A stretch of DNA of 64,000 bases from Salinibacterium sp. SWN167 (GCF_015864665.1 NZ_JADYWU010000002.1:372001-436000); one strand, 5' to 3'. Shown: positions 9,863-18,813, counted from the first letter of the stretch. Numbers and translations: made by a program. The notes: generated by a model from the letters alone, not told the origin.

Positions 9863-10207
9863 CTACAGAATCCCGAGCGCCTGCCGCACGTGCACATATT
9901 GCGTGAGGAAGGCGCGCTCGTCGAGGCTTTTACGGCGCATCCACGACGTCACTTCGCTGTTGCTTTTGCTCGCGTTGCAGGAGCCGCACGCGGGAACAAC
10001 GTTGCCGACGGTATAGCTGCCGCCACGGGAGATGGGTTGAACGCAGTCTTTCTGCAGGGTGGAATCAGCAGCGGTGCAGTACGCGCAGCCGCCCCACTCG
10101 CGTTTGAGCGATTCCCACTGCTCAGCGGTGAGATCGTTGTCGGCAGCGTCGACCCGGCGTTTGCGGCGTCGTGCAGCACGCGCCCGTCGAGTCTGAGCCA
10201 CAGCCAT
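9863..10207 (-). CDS. HNH endonuclease-domain protein
   Basis: 114 residues: a very basic N terminus (RRARAARRRKRR) followed by an HNH domain. The pattern is CAYC (zinc pair), then QPISRGGSYTVGNVVPACGSCNASK, with the second Cys pair and the Asn of the motif. The usual first His/Asp position reads V-Q-P-I-S, so the catalytic histidine may be replaced; activity is therefore uncertain. Such small HNH proteins can be stand-alone nickases or recombination helpers. TAACTT lies six bases upstream of the ATG, and directly behind it is the octamer repeat at 10220-10259. The 101 bp between this gene and the antitoxin hold only the toxin-antitoxin promoter. Confidence 0.85.
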   Translation of the reverse strand: MAVAQTRRARAARRRKRRVDAADNDLTAEQWESLKREWGGCAYCTAADSTLQKDCVQPISRGGSYTVGNVVPACGSCNASKSNSEVTSWMRRKSLDERAFLTQYVHVRQALGIL

Positions 10208-10213
10208 ACCGCT

Positions 10214-10219
10214 AAGTTA
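10214..10219 (-). promoter_or_regulatory. -10 box, HNH gene (leaderless)
   Basis: TAACTT on the minus strand, six bases before the ATG at 10207. The spacer and any -35 region lie inside the tandem octamers at 10220-10259. Confidence 0.45.
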
Positions 10220-10259
10220 CTGCACGTCTGCAGGTCTGCACGTCTGCACGTCTGCAGCG
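10220..10259. repeat. tandem octamer repeat, five units
   Basis: Five head-to-tail 8-bp units: CTGCACGT three times, CTGCAGGT once and a degenerate last CTGCAGCG. The repeat abuts the -10 box of the HNH gene and would contain its -35 region. Such arrays can change length by strand slippage. Confidence 0.85.
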
Positions 10260-10332
10260 CTACACCGCGTCGCCGCTCGCGCGACCGGTCATCACAACCG
10301 TCGCGGCGAGTGACGTCAGGACATCACCGATC

Positions 10333-10338
10333 TAGGCT
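10333..10338 (+). promoter_or_regulatory. -10 box, DUF1003 gene (leaderless)
   Basis: TAGGCT seven bases before the ATG at 10346, with no ribosome-binding site between. Confidence 0.5.
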
Positions 10339-10345
10339 GTGCTGC

Positions 10346-10828
10346 ATGAAGATCTTGAGCGCGCGAAAAGCACCCCGCAACTGGCACCGAGCCCACAACG
10401 ATTCGCTCACCACCGGTCAACGAGCCGCTGATCGACTGCGCAACTCGATGGGCAGTTGGGCGTTCGTCATCAGCTTTATGGCATTCATGCTGATTTGGGC
10501 GGCGGTCAATTCCCTCACGGCGGCAACGTGGGACCCGTATCCCTACATTCTGCTCAACCTGTTCTTGAGCATGTTGGCGGGCCTTCAAGGCGCGATTCTG
10601 CTCATTGCCGCGAAGCGACAGGACAGCATCTCAGCCGCGCTCGCCCAACACGACTACGACGTGGATGCCGCGGCGAAAGCCGACATCGAAGAAGTGTTCG
10701 CGCTCAACCAACAGCAGTCGATTGTGATCGCGGAGCTGCACGAAATTCTGAAACGCCTCGATGAGGATCGCGCGGCGTGGATCAGCGTGCGCGAGAAGCT
10801 CGGCGGAGATTCGACTCCATCGGCCTAG
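10346..10828 (+). CDS. DUF1003 membrane protein
   Basis: 160 residues matching the DUF1003 pattern: GSWAFVISFMAFMLIWAAVNS (TM1), then WDPYPYILLNLFLSMLAGLQGAIL (TM2), then AAKRQDSISA. The C-terminal part is a cytoplasmic helix/coiled coil ending in EILKRLDEDRAAW. The function of the family is unknown. The frame is open more than 500 bp further upstream, but that is an antisense artefact; ATG 10346 fits both the family N terminus and the leaderless spacing. The divergent HNH gene starts 138 bp away. Confidence 0.92.
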   Translation: MKILSARKAPRNWHRAHNDSLTTGQRAADRLRNSMGSWAFVISFMAFMLIWAAVNSLTAATWDPYPYILLNLFLSMLAGLQGAILLIAAKRQDSISAALAQHDYDVDAAAKADIEEVFALNQQQSIVIAELHEILKRLDEDRAAWISVREKLGGDSTPSA

Positions 10829-10864
10829 CGTGCTGCGCCCGGCCGGACCTGCTCCAGCGTCGGA

Positions 10865-11452
10865 CTAGCGCCCCGCGCGACGGGACGAGATAACCCCGGT
10901 GTCGAAACCCATGAGGTTGAGGCCGCCGTTGAACCGGGCGTGTTCGACCTTGAGGCAGCGGTCCATGACGATGGTGAGCCCCTGCGATTCGGCGTAGACG
11001 GCAGCTTCTTCATTCCAAATTCCGAGCTGCACCCACACGGTCGGATTCTGGCCATGCAGTGCTCCGATCGCGAGTATGTCCTCGATGACGGCGGGGATGT
11101 CGCTGGCTTTGCGAAACACGTCGACGATGTCGGGCACTTCGGGCAGCGACGCAAGGTCGGGGTATGCCTTCTGGCCCAGAATCGTGTCGGCGTTGGGGTT
11201 CACGAAATACACCCGGTAGTCGGTGGACTGCAGCAGGTAGGTGCCCACGAAAGAACTCGATCGCGAGGGATTGGGGGAGGCCCCCACAATCGCAATTGAC
11301 TTCGCACCGCGCAGGATCGCGGCACGTTTTTTGGCATCCGGTCCCACCCACGTGCGCTGCGACTTGAGCAGCTTGGCGAGCGGGGAGCTGGCGGGCAGAT
11401 CACAGGTGAGCCCGTTGCTGAGCTGGGTGGTCTGCACTTCTTCTGACGACAT
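10865..11452 (-). CDS. CoA-binding domain protein (YccU-like)
   Basis: 195 residues. A Rossmann-type CoA_binding_2 domain begins at about residue 52 (SIAIVGASPNPSRSS) and continues with VYFVNPNADTILGQKAYPDLASLPE and VWVQLGIWNEEA, the standard signatures. There is an extra N-terminal arm of about 40 residues. Proteins of this family bind CoA; their role is unclear. It starts two bases after the metY stop, so it is co-transcribed with the sulfhydrylase, a pairing that suggests a link to sulfur or acyl metabolism but does not define one. Confidence 0.9.
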   Translation of the reverse strand: MSSEEVQTTQLSNGLTCDLPASSPLAKLLKSQRTWVGPDAKKRAAILRGAKSIAIVGASPNPSRSSSFVGTYLLQSTDYRVYFVNPNADTILGQKAYPDLASLPEVPDIVDVFRKASDIPAVIEDILAIGALHGQNPTVWVQLGIWNEEAAVYAESQGLTIVMDRCLKVEHARFNGGLNLMGFDTGVISSRRAGR

Positions 11453-11454
11453 CC

Positions 11455-12759
11455 TTAGCCCTTCACTGCGGTGGTCAATGCCTGATCGAGATCGGCGATG
11501 ATGTCTTCGGGGTCTTCGATTCCGACGCTGATGCGCACAACGCCGGGCAATACGCCGCCGTCGATGAGTTGCTGCTCGGTGAGCTGCGCATGCGTCGTTG
11601 ATGCGGGATGAATCACGAGCGTTTTTGCATCACCAATGTTGGCAAGGTGGCTGGCCAGCTCAACGCTCTCGATGAACTTCTGGCCGACGGCCCGGCTGTT
11701 CTGCGTTCCCGCGCCGCGAACCTCGAAAGAGAACACCGAACCGGCACCCTTGGGCAAATATTTCTGCGCACGCTCGAAATGCGGATGCCCCGGCAGGCCA
11801 GCCCAGTACACGGTTTCGATGCGCGGGTCGGCCTCGAGCCACTCGGCAACGATGCGCGCGTTGTCGACGTGAGCTTGCATCCGGAAAGGGAGGGTCTCAA
11901 CGCCGGTCGCGAGTAACCAGGCCGAGTGCGGAGCAAGGGCGGGCCCAATGTCGCGCAACTGCTCAGCGCGCAGTCGGGTGAGGAAGGCGTATTCCCCAAA
12001 GTTACCGCTCCAGTTGAGGCCGCCATAGCTGGGAACAGGCTCATCGAAGAGGGGAAAGTGCTCGTTGGCCCAGTCGAAGCGGCCGCTCTCGACGACGACA
12101 CCGCCGAGAGTGGTGCCCGCGCCGCCAAGAAACTTGGTGGCCGAGTGAGTCACAATATCGGCGCCCCACTCGATCGGGCGGCTCAAATACGGGGTCGCGA
12201 CCGTCGAATCGATCACGAGAGGAATGTTGTGGGCATGAGCGACCTCGGCAAGGCCCTCAATGTCGGCGATCTCGCCGGAGGGGTTCGCGATGGTCTCCGC
12301 AAAGATCAGCTTCGTCTTTGGGGTGATCGCCGCCGCATAGTCGGCAGGGTCGGAAGAGCGCACAAAGGTGGTCTCGACCCCGAAACGGCGCAGCGTGACA
12401 TCCAATTGCGTAATCGAACCGCCATAGAGATTGGCACTCGAGACAATGTGATCGCCAGCACCTGCAAGAGCCGCAAAGGTGATGAATTGCGCGCTCAGTC
12501 CACTGCCGGTGGCCACGGCGCCGAGGCCGCCCTCGAGCGAAGCGACGCGCTCTTCAAAACTTGCGACCGTCGGATTGGCCAGCCGGGAATAGATGTTGCC
12601 GTACTTTTGCAGAGCGAAGCGGGCTGCGGCATCCGCGGTGTCGTCAAAGACGTAGGCACTGGTCTGATAGATCGGCAGAGCGCGAGCGCCCGTCGCCGCA
12701 TCAGGGATGTTGCCCGCGTGAATTGCACGCGTGCGGAAACCATAGTCGCGATCAGCCAT
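11455..12759 (-). CDS. metY: O-acetylhomoserine aminocarboxypropyltransferase (sulfhydrylase) MetY
   Basis: 434-residue Cys/Met metabolism PLP enzyme that makes homocysteine from O-acetylhomoserine and sulfide. Signatures are TRAIHAGNIPD at the N terminus, the region around residue 55 (YGNIYSRLANPTV) and the PLP lysine Lys209 in THSATKFLGG. The length and the NWSGNFGEYAF insertion fit MetY rather than the shorter MetB. The ATG has TAGCCT six bases upstream (leaderless), and the CoA-binding gene follows two bases after the stop. Confidence 0.95.
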   Translation of the reverse strand: MADRDYGFRTRAIHAGNIPDAATGARALPIYQTSAYVFDDTADAAARFALQKYGNIYSRLANPTVASFEERVASLEGGLGAVATGSGLSAQFITFAALAGAGDHIVSSANLYGGSITQLDVTLRRFGVETTFVRSSDPADYAAAITPKTKLIFAETIANPSGEIADIEGLAEVAHAHNIPLVIDSTVATPYLSRPIEWGADIVTHSATKFLGGAGTTLGGVVVESGRFDWANEHFPLFDEPVPSYGGLNWSGNFGEYAFLTRLRAEQLRDIGPALAPHSAWLLATGVETLPFRMQAHVDNARIVAEWLEADPRIETVYWAGLPGHPHFERAQKYLPKGAGSVFSFEVRGAGTQNSRAVGQKFIESVELASHLANIGDAKTLVIHPASTTHAQLTEQQLIDGGVLPGVVRISVGIEDPEDIIADLDQALTTAVKG

Positions 12760-12765
12760 GGCTTC

Positions 12766-12771
12766 AGGCTA
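12766..12771 (-). promoter_or_regulatory. -10 box, metY (leaderless)
   Basis: TAGCCT on the minus strand, six bases before the metY ATG; no ribosome-binding site. Confidence 0.5.
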
Positions 12772-12830
12772 CAGAAACGGATGCCGCCAGCGGTCTTTCG
12801 GCGTAACAGAACGCCACGAAAGTGGTCGGT

Positions 12831-14507
12831 CTAGATCCACGTCGGCAGCCACCAGCGCAGCCGCAGCAGGTCGTAGTCGATGGTTTGGCCGGTCCAGAGC
12901 GGCCAGAAGAACACGCTGACCGCGATGGCGACGACGACAAAGACGGCCACGACGCCGAGCCCGCTCGTGCGTCGATAGCGATCGTCGTCGGGTCTGCCGA
13001 TGATCACCCCGAGCGCCGCCACAAGCGCCAGTATCAGGTACGGCTCGAACACGATTGTGTAGAACTGGAACACGGTGCGGTTCAGGTAGAGCAGCCACGG
13101 CAGGTAGCCGGCGGCGACGCCCATCAGAATGAAGCCGGTCTGCCACTGGCGGTAGCGCACCAGTCGGTACACGAGGTACAGCATGGCCGCGGTCGCAGCC
13201 CACCAGATAATGGGGTTGGCGATTCCAGAGATAGAGGCACCACAGGCATCCGCGAGACAGCCGTCGTCGCCGCGGGATAGGTTTTCGTAGAACATGCTCG
13301 TGGGCCGGATAAGCAGTAGCCAGGTCAGCGGGTTTGCCTGATACGGATGTGGTCGGCTTTCGCCCACGTGATAGCTGTAGACGCTCGATTGAAAGTGCCA
13401 CAGGCTTTGCAGGTCGAGAGGCACCCAGCTGAGAGCGCCGGTCCAGGCGTTGCCGTCACTTTCGGCCCAGTTGCGGTCGTAGCCGTTGTCACCGATGAAC
13501 CAGCCCGTCCACGTGCTGAGGTACACCAGTAGCGCAATCGGCACGGTCAGGAGGAAGCTGACGGGGGCTTGCTTGAAGAGGGTGCCGGAGCCCCAGAAGA
13601 TGATGCCGGCCTGGCGGCGAGCGAGGGCATCCACCACCAGGCTGTAGACGGCGAAAGCGGCCAAGAAGTAAAGGCCGTTCCATTTAACGGCGGCGGCAAG
13701 CCCGAAGGCGACGGCGGCGAGGATGAGCCACGGGCGCCACCACAACGCAGGCCCCCATTCGGTGCTCTTGCCGCGGAGCCCGCGGCGACTAATCCACACT
13801 GCCAGCCGCGTGGCCGATTGCTCGCGATCGAGCAGCATGGCGCCGACCCCGAGCAGGGCAAAAATCATCACAAAGTTGTCGAGCAACGCGACCCGGCTCA
13901 TGACAATCGCGTTGCCATCGATCGCCATCAGAAGCCCGGCGAGAGTCGCCAGCAGGGTGGAGCCAAACAGTTTCTTGGCGATCAGCATGAGCACCATGAC
14001 CGCGAGAATGCCGACGATGGCGGTCGCAATACGCCACCCGAATGGATCTTCGCCTCCGCCCGGCAGCATGCCCAACCCGATCAGCCACTTGCCGAGCGGC
14101 GGATGCACCACAAACGACGGGTCGTTCAGAAAGATGTTGACCTTGCCGCTGTTGAACAGGGCATCCGCTTCGGCTGGCCACTGTGCCTCGTAGCCGAGGT
14201 TCACGAGCGTCCACGAATCTTTCACATAAAAGGTCTCGTCAAATACCAACGACGACGGATGCCCGAGGCCCACCAGTCGCGTGAATGCCGCGATCAGCAC
14301 CACAATCGCCGGCCCAGCCCAGCCGAGCCAGCGCCGGGTCAGTGGACTTCGCGCCGCCCACCAGTGATCGAGCCTCGAGCCCTCGTCGGCGGCATAGTGG
14401 CGGCCAGAGGCCTCCGAAACTGAGGCAGCATCGGTATTTTCCAGCGCCCTCGCCGACGACTCGTCCGACAGGATGTCGTCGAAGTCGCGCGGGTTCGTCT
14501 GGCTCAC
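12831..14507 (-). CDS. pmt: dolichyl-phosphate-mannose-protein mannosyltransferase (GT39)
   Basis: 558-residue polytopic membrane enzyme that transfers mannose from polyprenyl phosphomannose to Ser/Thr of exported proteins. The catalytic DE pair is at about residues 90-91 (LVFDETFYVKDSW) and the GT39 motif HPPLGKWLIG at about 135. Other marks are the extracytoplasmic NPLTWLLLIRPTSMFY block and multiple TM helices up to the C terminus. The start is GTG 14507, overlapping the TetR stop (GTGA); a longer in-frame extension into the tetR gene is rejected. In M. tuberculosis this gene (Rv1002c) also lies next to rsmI, so it belongs to the conserved backbone. Confidence 0.94.
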   Translation of the reverse strand: MSQTNPRDFDDILSDESSARALENTDAASVSEASGRHYAADEGSRLDHWWAARSPLTRRWLGWAGPAIVVLIAAFTRLVGLGHPSSLVFDETFYVKDSWTLVNLGYEAQWPAEADALFNSGKVNIFLNDPSFVVHPPLGKWLIGLGMLPGGGEDPFGWRIATAIVGILAVMVLMLIAKKLFGSTLLATLAGLLMAIDGNAIVMSRVALLDNFVMIFALLGVGAMLLDREQSATRLAVWISRRGLRGKSTEWGPALWWRPWLILAAVAFGLAAAVKWNGLYFLAAFAVYSLVVDALARRQAGIIFWGSGTLFKQAPVSFLLTVPIALLVYLSTWTGWFIGDNGYDRNWAESDGNAWTGALSWVPLDLQSLWHFQSSVYSYHVGESRPHPYQANPLTWLLLIRPTSMFYENLSRGDDGCLADACGASISGIANPIIWWAATAAMLYLVYRLVRYRQWQTGFILMGVAAGYLPWLLYLNRTVFQFYTIVFEPYLILALVAALGVIIGRPDDDRYRRTSGLGVVAVFVVVAIAVSVFFWPLWTGQTIDYDLLRLRWWLPTWI

Positions 14508-15079
14508 TCGGCAATCGTACTCAGCGCGGAGCGATCGTGGGGTGCAGTGAAGGTCTGCCAGATCCAGTCGGCGGCGGTGCTGGCGGAGGGGCGCGGAGTC
14601 ATGGCGAGCCACACCTCGATGATTCCGAAGGTGGCGCCGGTGACGCTGGCGCTCGCGATGTCGAGGCCGAGTCCTTCAGGGGCTGCGGGGTCGTGGTCGA
14701 TGATTCCTTGGCGCACAAAGAGGTTGAGGCGGGCGCGCAAGCGGGCGGCAACGAGGGCTGAACCGCGGGGACCGAGGGCGCTTGTGTACACGGCGGCGTT
14801 GGCGTCGACGTGAGAGAGATAGCTGAGCAGTGCGGGCGGCGGAGTGGGGCTGAGGGGGTCGAGGTCGGCCAGCTGAACCCCGGCGTCATCGGCGGCAGCT
14901 TCGATCGCGAAGGCGAGCAGTGTCTCTTTATCGGAGTAGTGCTGGTAGAAGCTGCTGCGGTTTACGCCCGCACGTTCCACGATCTGGTTGACGGTAACTT
15001 CGTCAAAGGGGTGCTCTTGAGTGAGGGCAAAGAGGGCGTGTTGCAGGCTTTGCCGGGTTCGTTCGACGCGAGCATCCAT
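14504..15079 (-). CDS. TetR-family regulator, divergent from the MMPL exporter
   Basis: 191 residues with the TetR helix-turn-helix at about 25-50 (FDEVTVNQIVERAGVNRSSFYQHYSDKETLL) and a ligand domain with the SASVTGATFGIIEVWL segment. It is divergent from the MMPL exporter gene, and the 30-bp palindrome at 15114-15143 lies in the shared intergenic space, so it probably represses the exporter and itself. The stop overlaps the pmt start, so pmt may be partly co-transcribed. The inducer is unknown. Confidence 0.92.
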   Translation of the reverse strand: MDARVERTRQSLQHALFALTQEHPFDEVTVNQIVERAGVNRSSFYQHYSDKETLLAFAIEAAADDAGVQLADLDPLSPTPPPALLSYLSHVDANAAVYTSALGPRGSALVAARLRARLNLFVRQGIIDHDPAAPEGLGLDIASASVTGATFGIIEVWLAMTPRPSASTAADWIWQTFTAPHDRSALSTIAE

Positions 15080-15113
15080 CCGTCGATCATGGCAGAGATA
15101 CCCCGCAAAGGGG

Positions 15114-15143
15114 TGAGTTTTCCGACAAGTGTTGGAAAACTCA
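15114..15143. promoter_or_regulatory. 30-bp palindrome, candidate TetR operator
   Basis: Perfect 10-bp arms (TGAGTTTTCC at 15114-15123 and GGAAAACTCA at 15134-15143) separated by 10 bp, between the divergent tetR and MMPL genes. The size and position fit a TetR-dimer site. Confidence 0.7.
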
Positions 15144-15219
15144 GGCTAGGAGACTTAGGCTGGTGTCTGGCCCGAAGACGTGCTCGTTTTTGTGTTCCCG
15201 ACGAGAGGTTTTCTTCAGC

Positions 15220-17778
15220 ATGGCTGAACTCCTGTACCGCCTTGGCCGCCTATCGGCTCGCCGCGCTTGGCTCTTCATCATCAGCTGGCTCGCCGTTCTC
15301 GGTCTCGCTGGCGCTGCCTTCGCGGTTTTCGGCGGCACTCTGTCGTCGACCATGACTATTCCCGGCACGGAAACTGAACGTGTTGCCGACGAACTCACCG
15401 AGCAACTCGGCGACGTTGGTGGCATTTCCGCCACGGTCGTCTTTGGTTCAGAAGATGGCAGCGCCTTCTCCGCCGAACAACAGGGCGACATCACGGATGC
15501 CCTCGCCGAGCTCACTTCGCAGAACAATGTCAGCGACGTTATCGACCCCTTCGAGACCAATGCCCAGCGCGACGATCAAGCGCAAGAAATCATGGACGGT
15601 CGCGAGCAGATCGACGCCGGCAAGCAGCAGCTAGTGGATGGCCAGGCTCAGTTGGATGCCGCAGCCACCGAACTCGAAGCCGGTCAAACTCAACTCGATG
15701 CTGCGATTGAGCAGGCTCAAGCCGCGGGCTTCTATGAGGCATCCGTCGATCAATTCGATGCCCAGCAAGCACAGATCGATGCCGGGTTGGCTGAGATCGA
15801 CACCCAGCAGGCCACGATTGACGAGAACACTGCGCTGCTGGCCGAACAAGAGGAGCAACTCGGCTTCGGCGAGCGTCTCATGGATGCCGCATCCGAGATC
15901 AGCCTCGTCTCTACCGACGGTGCGACGGCTCTCGGACTCATCACCTTCGACAGCGAACTCCTCGACATTCCCGGAGACACGAAGACAGCGATTGCGGATG
16001 AGCTCGACGCGATCGACATTGACGGAGTGACGGTCGATTATTCGTCATCCATCACTACGTCGACCGATGGTCTGTTGGGCGTCGGTGAGCTTATCGGTGT
16101 TCTGTTGGCCGGCATCGTCTTGCTCGTGTTGTTCCGTTCGTTCTTGCCCGCAACGCTGCCGATCGTCTCCTCGATCATCGGTGTCGGAGTGGGTGTCGCG
16201 GGTTCGCTTGCGTTCTCCGGAGTCGTCGATATGACCTCGGTTACGCCGATCCTGGGCGTCATGCTCGGCCTTGCGGTCGGCATCGACTACACCCTGTTCA
16301 TTGTGCAGCGCCACCGTCGTCAACTCGCGGCAGGAATGGACCTGCACGAGTCGATCGGGCTCGCCAACGGCACCTCCGGCAACGCGGTGTTGTTTGCCGG
16401 GTCGACAGTTCTTGTCGCCCTGCTCGCGCTCAATGTGAGCGGTATCCCATTCCTAGGCGTTATGGGCACCGTGGGCGCGGTCTGCGTTTTCATCTCTGTG
16501 CTGATCGCTGTGAGCCTCACACCAGCCCTGCTGGCATTGCTGGGCAAGCGAGTTCTTTCTCGCAAGGCCCGAGCCAATATTGGTCATGAGTCGCATACGC
16601 TCCCGCCCGCCCGCGCCATGCGCACGAGTCGCGCTGTGGTCATGCTGATCGTGGCGACGCTCGGTCTGTTGATCGTGGCCATCCCGGCGCTTTCGATGCG
16701 CCTAGGGCTCCCAGATGGTTCGTCAGAGCCCGCCGATTCGACGCAGTACCGCACCTACACGACGATCGCCGAAGAATTCGGAGCGGGCCAAAACGGTACC
16801 CTCCTGGTGACCGCCACTCTTCCCGCCCCCGTGGCGGAAGAGGATGAGCTTGAGACTCAAGCGGATCTCGCTGACCAGTTGTTGGCGGTTGACGGTGTTG
16901 TGGCTGTCGCCCCGATCGGCGTCTCGGATAGTTCGGACTACTTCGCGTTCCAAGTCATCCCTGTCGATGGGCCCTCGAGTGAATCGACGGGTGCTCTCGT
17001 TCACGAACTGCGCGACAGCTCGCCACTCGCGGGCAACATCGAGCTCGGTGTGGCTGGCTCGGCCAGCGGAAACATCGACATCTCCGAGAAACTGGCTGAT
17101 GTGCTGCCGCTCTACCTCGCGGTTGTTATTGGGCTGTCGCTGATCATCCTGATTCTGGTGTTCCGTTCGCTGCTCGTGCCGGTGATCGCGACCGCGGGTT
17201 ACGTGCTGTCGTTGTTGGCGGCGTTCGGTGCAATGGTCGCCGTGTACCAGTGGGGTTGGCTGGGGGCGCTCTTCGGCGTGACCGACCCTGGCCCGCTGCT
17301 GAACTTTGCCCCGATCATCATCATGGGTGTGCTGTTCGGCCTCGCCATGGACTACCAACTGTTCCTCGTCTCGGGAATGCGCGAAGCGTACATCCACGGT
17401 GTGCCGGCTAAGGCTGCCGTCATGAGCGGTCTCCGCAGTGGTCGTGCCGTCGTCACCGCCGCGGCGATCATCATGATTGCCGTCTTCGGAGGCTTCGTCT
17501 TCTCGCACCTGGCGATCGTTCGCCCGCTTGGCTTCGGTCTCGCCGTCGGTGTGCTCTTTGACGCCTTTGTCGTGCGGATGATGTTGGTTCCGGCCCTGAT
17601 GCACCTGTTCGGCAAGTCGGTGTGGTGGTTGCCTCGCTGGCTTGACCGCATCCTGCCCAGTGTGGACGTCGAGGGCTCAGCCCTCGAGCGTAGCCATCCG
17701 ATGCACGCTGCTGATCCGCATGACACCAGCGATGGTGCAGCGCCTGCTGCCGCAGCGCCCGAATCATCGGAGCGCTAA
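15220..17778 (+). CDS. MMPL-family RND transporter
   Basis: 852-residue exporter of the MmpL/RND superfamily. One TM helix (about 20-42) precedes an extracytoplasmic loop whose residues 125-220 are an Ala/Gln-rich coiled coil with repeats like QIDAGKQQLVDGQAQLDAA. Two TM bundles follow, each with the proton-relay motif of the family: GIDYTLFIVQRHRR in the first and GLAMDYQLFLVSGMREA in the second. Substrates in relatives are lipids, siderophores or drugs. ATG 15220 is chosen over the upstream in-frame ATG because it has GAGAGG upstream and opens at the conserved ELLYRLGR. Control by the divergent TetR is likely. Confidence 0.94.
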   Translation: MAELLYRLGRLSARRAWLFIISWLAVLGLAGAAFAVFGGTLSSTMTIPGTETERVADELTEQLGDVGGISATVVFGSEDGSAFSAEQQGDITDALAELTSQNNVSDVIDPFETNAQRDDQAQEIMDGREQIDAGKQQLVDGQAQLDAAATELEAGQTQLDAAIEQAQAAGFYEASVDQFDAQQAQIDAGLAEIDTQQATIDENTALLAEQEEQLGFGERLMDAASEISLVSTDGATALGLITFDSELLDIPGDTKTAIADELDAIDIDGVTVDYSSSITTSTDGLLGVGELIGVLLAGIVLLVLFRSFLPATLPIVSSIIGVGVGVAGSLAFSGVVDMTSVTPILGVMLGLAVGIDYTLFIVQRHRRQLAAGMDLHESIGLANGTSGNAVLFAGSTVLVALLALNVSGIPFLGVMGTVGAVCVFISVLIAVSLTPALLALLGKRVLSRKARANIGHESHTLPPARAMRTSRAVVMLIVATLGLLIVAIPALSMRLGLPDGSSEPADSTQYRTYTTIAEEFGAGQNGTLLVTATLPAPVAEEDELETQADLADQLLAVDGVVAVAPIGVSDSSDYFAFQVIPVDGPSSESTGALVHELRDSSPLAGNIELGVAGSASGNIDISEKLADVLPLYLAVVIGLSLIILILVFRSLLVPVIATAGYVLSLLAAFGAMVAVYQWGWLGALFGVTDPGPLLNFAPIIIMGVLFGLAMDYQLFLVSGMREAYIHGVPAKAAVMSGLRSGRAVVTAAAIIMIAVFGGFVFSHLAIVRPLGFGLAVGVLFDAFVVRMMLVPALMHLFGKSVWWLPRWLDRILPSVDVEGSALERSHPMHAADPHDTSDGAAPAAAAPESSER

Positions 17779-17816
17779 GAACTCACGATCGCTCCCGCTG
17801 CCCGGGGAGGCTTCCG

Positions 17817-18731
17817 CTACAGCGGGGTCTCTTCGGGCAGTAGTGCGTTCGGGCCCGCCCCGGGCGCACCCGGCACGCGGGATGCCGCCCGAACTGCCCC
17901 GATGGAGGCCGCGATCACGAGGGCGATTCCCGCTCCCTGCACGAGGGTGATGCTTTGCCCGAGCACGAAGAAGCCAGCCCCGGTCGCGATAGCGGGAGCC
18001 AGTGCCATGAGCACCGAGAATGCGGCAGCAGAGATGCGCCGCAACGCGATGAGTTCGAGGGCGTAGGGGATCGCTGACGAACAGATGGCGACCGCGAGGC
18101 CGCGCACCAGAATCGATGGTTCCAGCAGAGTGCTTCCGGCCTGCGAGATGCCGAAGGGGAGGCTGATGATCGCGCCGATTGCCATGGCGATCGCGAGGCC
18201 ATCCAAGCCGGCAAAGACTTGACCGGTTTTGCGGGACGCCAAAATGTAGCCCGCCCATGACACGGCGGCGGCGAGCGCGAAGGCAACGCCGACGGGGTCG
18301 AGGGCGCCGACGCTGCCAAGGCTGAGTAGGGCGACCCCGGCGAAGGCGAGTACCGCCCACAGCCAGGCGCTGGCCCGGCGGGCAACGATGACGGAAAGTA
18401 CGAGGGGGCCGAGAACCTCAATCGTGACGGTCGCGCCGAGGTCAACGCGCGAGAGTGCTTCGTAGAACAGCAGGTTCATGCCGCCAAGCGAAATGCCGAA
18501 TATCAAGGCCATGAGCCAGGCACGCTTCGAGATGGCGCGCAGGTTGGGGCGGGCAATCGCCAGCAGAATCGCGGCCGAGAAAACGAGGCGCAGCGACACC
18601 ATTCCGGCGGGGCCGACTTCGGGGAATAGCAGCACCGCTACCGAAGCGCCGACATCCTGAAAGATCAGGCCCAACACCACGAGCATGACAGCACCCAGCG
18701 GTGTTCCCCTCAAGGGCGGACGAGTCGACAT
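17817..18731 (-). CDS. EamA-family exporter (RhtA-like)
   Basis: 304-residue drug/metabolite transporter with ten predicted TM helices in two EamA repeats. Features are LRLVFSAAILLAIARP near helix 2, the VTIEVLGPLVLSVIVARR region and RISAAAFSVLMALAPAIA in the second repeat, which resemble the threonine/homoserine exporter RhtA. Exported substrates are probably amino acids, but this is family inference. TAGGGT lies six bases before the ATG. It is divergent from rsmI (88 bp) and convergent with the MMPL gene (38 bp). Confidence 0.9.
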   Translation of the reverse strand: MSTRPPLRGTPLGAVMLVVLGLIFQDVGASVAVLLFPEVGPAGMVSLRLVFSAAILLAIARPNLRAISKRAWLMALIFGISLGGMNLLFYEALSRVDLGATVTIEVLGPLVLSVIVARRASAWLWAVLAFAGVALLSLGSVGALDPVGVAFALAAAVSWAGYILASRKTGQVFAGLDGLAIAMAIGAIISLPFGISQAGSTLLEPSILVRGLAVAICSSAIPYALELIALRRISAAAFSVLMALAPAIATGAGFFVLGQSITLVQGAGIALVIAASIGAVRAASRVPGAPGAGPNALLPEETPL

Positions 18732-18737
18732 AGTGCA

Positions 18738-18743
18738 ACCCTA
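18738..18743 (-). promoter_or_regulatory. -10 box, EamA gene (leaderless)
   Basis: TAGGGT on the minus strand, six bases before the ATG at 18731. Confidence 0.5.
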
Positions 18744-18807
18744 CGACCTCAGTAGGGGTGATCTGCGCGCGAAAGAGAGCCGAATTCTGCGCTCGCAGTG
18801 CGGGTGG

Positions 18808-18813
18808 GAGAAT
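18808..18813 (+). promoter_or_regulatory. -10 box, rsmI (leaderless)
   Basis: GAGAAT six bases before the GTG at 18820; the same box and spacing recur at mazG. A GGTGGGAG stretch also lies here, so a leadered message is possible. Confidence 0.4.

Noticed and set aside
10220-10259. CRISPR array
   Set aside because: Units are 8 bp with no spacers and there are no cas genes.
12831-14612. 593-residue version of the mannosyltransferase
   Set aside because: The extra 35 residues come from antisense-free overlap with tetR; GTG 14507 overlaps the tetR stop in the usual coupled way.
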